DNA of 64,000 nt from Streptomyces sp. TRM49041 (lineage in GTDB: Bacteria; Actinomycetota; Actinomycetes; Streptomycetales; Streptomycetaceae), in contig NZ_VSRY01000139.1 of assembly GCF_008271805.1 (NCBI RefSeq), positions 57,951 through 121,950 on the forward strand. The letters are read 5' to 3'. A model generated the notes under the pieces. The model worked only from the letters and a program-made list of their open reading frames with translations, was not told the origin of the DNA and did not search any database. The position numbers and the translations under genes were made by a program. How positions within the stretch are numbered: the stretch's first letter is position 1; each line of letters begins with the position of its first letter. Shown here in pieces: positions 62,719 through 64,000 of this stretch.

Positions 62719-63933
62719 GTGATCGACACTGACGGCGTGGGCGTCTTCCTCGGCTTGGACGTCGGCAAGAGCACGCATCATGGGCACGGGCTGACCCCGG
62801 CCGGGAAGAAGGTCTTCGACAAGCCGCTGCCGAACAGCGAACCGAAACTGCGGGCCGTCTTTGACAAGCTGCGCGACAAGTTCGGCACTGTCCTCGTGGT
62901 CGTGGACCAGCCCGCCTCGATCGGCGCCCTCCCGCTCGCGGTGGCCCGTGACGCGGGCTGCCAGGTGGCCTACCTGCCCGGACTGGCCATGCGGCGGATC
63001 GCTGACCTCTACCCGGGCGAGGCCAAGACCGACGCGAAGGACGCCGCGGTGATCGCGGACGCCGCCCGCACCATGCCCCACACCCTGCGTTCGCTGGAAC
63101 TGACCGACGAGATCACCGCCGAGCTGACCGTGCTCGCGGGCTTCGACCAGGACCTCGCAGCCGAGGCCACCCGCACCTCCAACCGGATACGCGGCCTGCT
63201 CACCCAGTTCCACCCCAGCCTGGAGCGCGTTCTCGGGCCCCGCCTCGACCACCAGGCCGTCACCTGGCTGCTGGAGCGCCACGGCTCTCCGGCCGCCCTG
63301 CGCAAGGCAGGCCGCCGCAGACTCGTCGAACTGATCCGCCCGAAGGCCCCGCGCATGGCCGCCCGGCTCATCGACGACGTATTCGACGCGCTCGACGAAC
63401 AGACCGTCGTCGTCCCTGGCACCGGCACCCTCGACATCGTGGTCCCCTCCCTGGCCCGCTCGCTCGCGGCGGTCCACGAACAACGCCGGGCCCTGGAAAC
63501 GCAGATCAACGAACTGCTGGAGGCTCACCCTCTTTCCCCGGTCCTGACGTCGTTGCCCGGCGTCGGCGTCAGGACCGCCGCAGTCCTCCTGGTCACCGTC
63601 GGCGACGGCAGCTCGTTCCCGAGCGCCGCCCACCTGGCCTCCTACGCCGGCCTCGCGCCGGCGACCAAGTCGTCCGGGACCTCGATCCACGGCGAACACG
63701 CACCCCGAAGCGGAAACCGGCAGCTCAAACGCGCGATGTTCCTCTCCGCGTTCGCCGCTCTGCATGATGCCGCCTCCCGCACCTACTACGACCGCTGCCG
63801 AGCCCGTGGCAAGACCCACACCCAGGCACTTCTGCGCCTCGCCCGCCATCGCATCAGCGTCCTGTTCGCCATGCTCCGCGACGGAACCTTCTACGAACCC
63901 CGCACACCCGACGACGTCGAACTCGCCGCATAA
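62719..63933 (+). CDS. IS110-family transposase
   Basis: 404 residues from GTG 62719. The N-terminal RuvC-like DEDD domain has Asp14 (FLGLDVGKS), Asp63 in VVVDQPASI at the second-acid position, and Asp105/Asp108 (KTDAKDAAV). The C-terminal Transposase_20 region has the helix-hairpin-helix SLPGVGVRTAAVLL and YAGLAPATKSSG...GNRQLKRAMF, where the catalytic serine of this family lies. Both halves are intact, so it is probably active. It works with a structured RNA from the element's non-coding end to recombine circular donor DNA into a target. Confidence 0.92.
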   Translation: MIDTDGVGVFLGLDVGKSTHHGHGLTPAGKKVFDKPLPNSEPKLRAVFDKLRDKFGTVLVVVDQPASIGALPLAVARDAGCQVAYLPGLAMRRIADLYPGEAKTDAKDAAVIADAARTMPHTLRSLELTDEITAELTVLAGFDQDLAAEATRTSNRIRGLLTQFHPSLERVLGPRLDHQAVTWLLERHGSPAALRKAGRRRLVELIRPKAPRMAARLIDDVFDALDEQTVVVPGTGTLDIVVPSLARSLAAVHEQRRALETQINELLEAHPLSPVLTSLPGVGVRTAAVLLVTVGDGSSFPSAAHLASYAGLAPATKSSGTSIHGEHAPRSGNRQLKRAMFLSAFAALHDAASRTYYDRCRARGKTHTQALLRLARHRISVLFAMLRDGTFYEPRTPDDVELAA

Positions 63934-64000
63934 CCTCAGCAAGCACCAACCACCCCAAACCCGACAGGGGCGCCTTGACGAAAGACATAGAGGCACCCCC

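Larger units (their letters stand above)
62522..64000 (+). mobile_element. IS110-family insertion sequence, right end at or beyond window edge
   Basis: The element contains a single transposase gene with no classic terminal inverted repeats or target duplication visible, as usual for IS110. A nine-base inverted pair CCCCTGTCG (62522-62530) and CGACAGGGG (63962-63970) flanks the gene, like the subterminal repeats of the IS1111 branch. The left edge is approximate, and the right edge is probably within or just past the last 30 bases of the window. Confidence 0.7.

Overview
The window is chromosomal DNA of a Streptomyces or close relative. It has very high GC with third-position G/C bias, many GTG and a few TTG starts, rare TTA codons, a geosmin synthase, an LPMO with a DasR-type operator, SpoIIE-type phosphatases and an AfsR/BTAD regulator. 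The mix of accessory catabolism, secreted enzymes and several broken genes suggests a variable part of the chromosome. No rRNA, tRNA, CRISPR array or modular PKS/NRPS was seen. All coordinates and residue numbers were worked out by eye.

Layout. 1-5 kb: solute uptake (partial BCCT carrier, DUF485 + sodium/solute symporter pair), a YjbR/MmcQ protein, a Sua5/YciO protein and an aldo-keto reductase. 6.4-11.6 kb: two vanadium-dependent haloperoxidase genes side by side. The first is cytosolic and of red-algal type. The second is a secreted 950-residue fusion of a cell-surface/DNRLRE region to a haloperoxidase domain, followed by a small secreted beta-sandwich protein. 11.6-20.7 kb: MBL hydrolase, a decayed FUSC gene, two VOC proteins, a chitin-type LPMO with a DasR-like site, secreted peptides, a chymotrypsin-fold protease, a rodlin-like remnant, a GT2 glycosyltransferase and a DUF6056 membrane protein. 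20.7-30.2 kb: epimerase, PAS-SpoIIE phosphatase, NsdA-like regulator, APH-fold kinase, geosmin synthase, S4 protein and a conserved unknown protein.

30.3-51.2 kb is rich in CoA chemistry. A four-gene minus-strand operon encodes an enoyl-CoA hydratase, a tandem DUF35 protein and two thiolase-fold proteins that lack the usual catalytic residues. It is divergent from a FadD-type ligase. Nearby are phenylacetate-CoA ligase, a second AMP-forming ligase coupled to a nitronate monooxygenase, and an acyl-CoA dehydrogenase. The hydratase operon and the dehydrogenase share a KstR-like 14-mer. A second inverted repeat, CTGAY-N5-GTCAG, occurs in two divergent promoters of the same block. I infer a co-regulated acyl side-chain degradation route of the retro-aldol (Ltp/DUF35) kind, with unknown substrate. 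Mixed in are a penicillin-acylase-family Ntn hydrolase, a Tat serine hydrolase, an arylamine N-acetyltransferase, a lone MT0933-type antitoxin-like protein and a soluble Ser/Thr kinase with about eight 42-residue TPRs.

51-64 kb is mostly regulatory: a DUF6480 protein, a FAD/Rieske oxidoreductase, an AfsR-like regulator, an IclR regulator followed by the stub of an SMP-30 gene, a GAF/PAS/SpoIIE phosphatase, a LacI remnant, a PucR regulator and an IS110-family insertion sequence at the right edge. Six gene fossils (FUSC, rodlin-like, DUF397, SMP-30, a secreted beta-domain, LacI) show repeated small deletions and frameshifts. TTA codons in the LPMO, one SpoIIE phosphatase, the APH kinase and the acyl-CoA dehydrogenase suggest that these genes depend on bldA.
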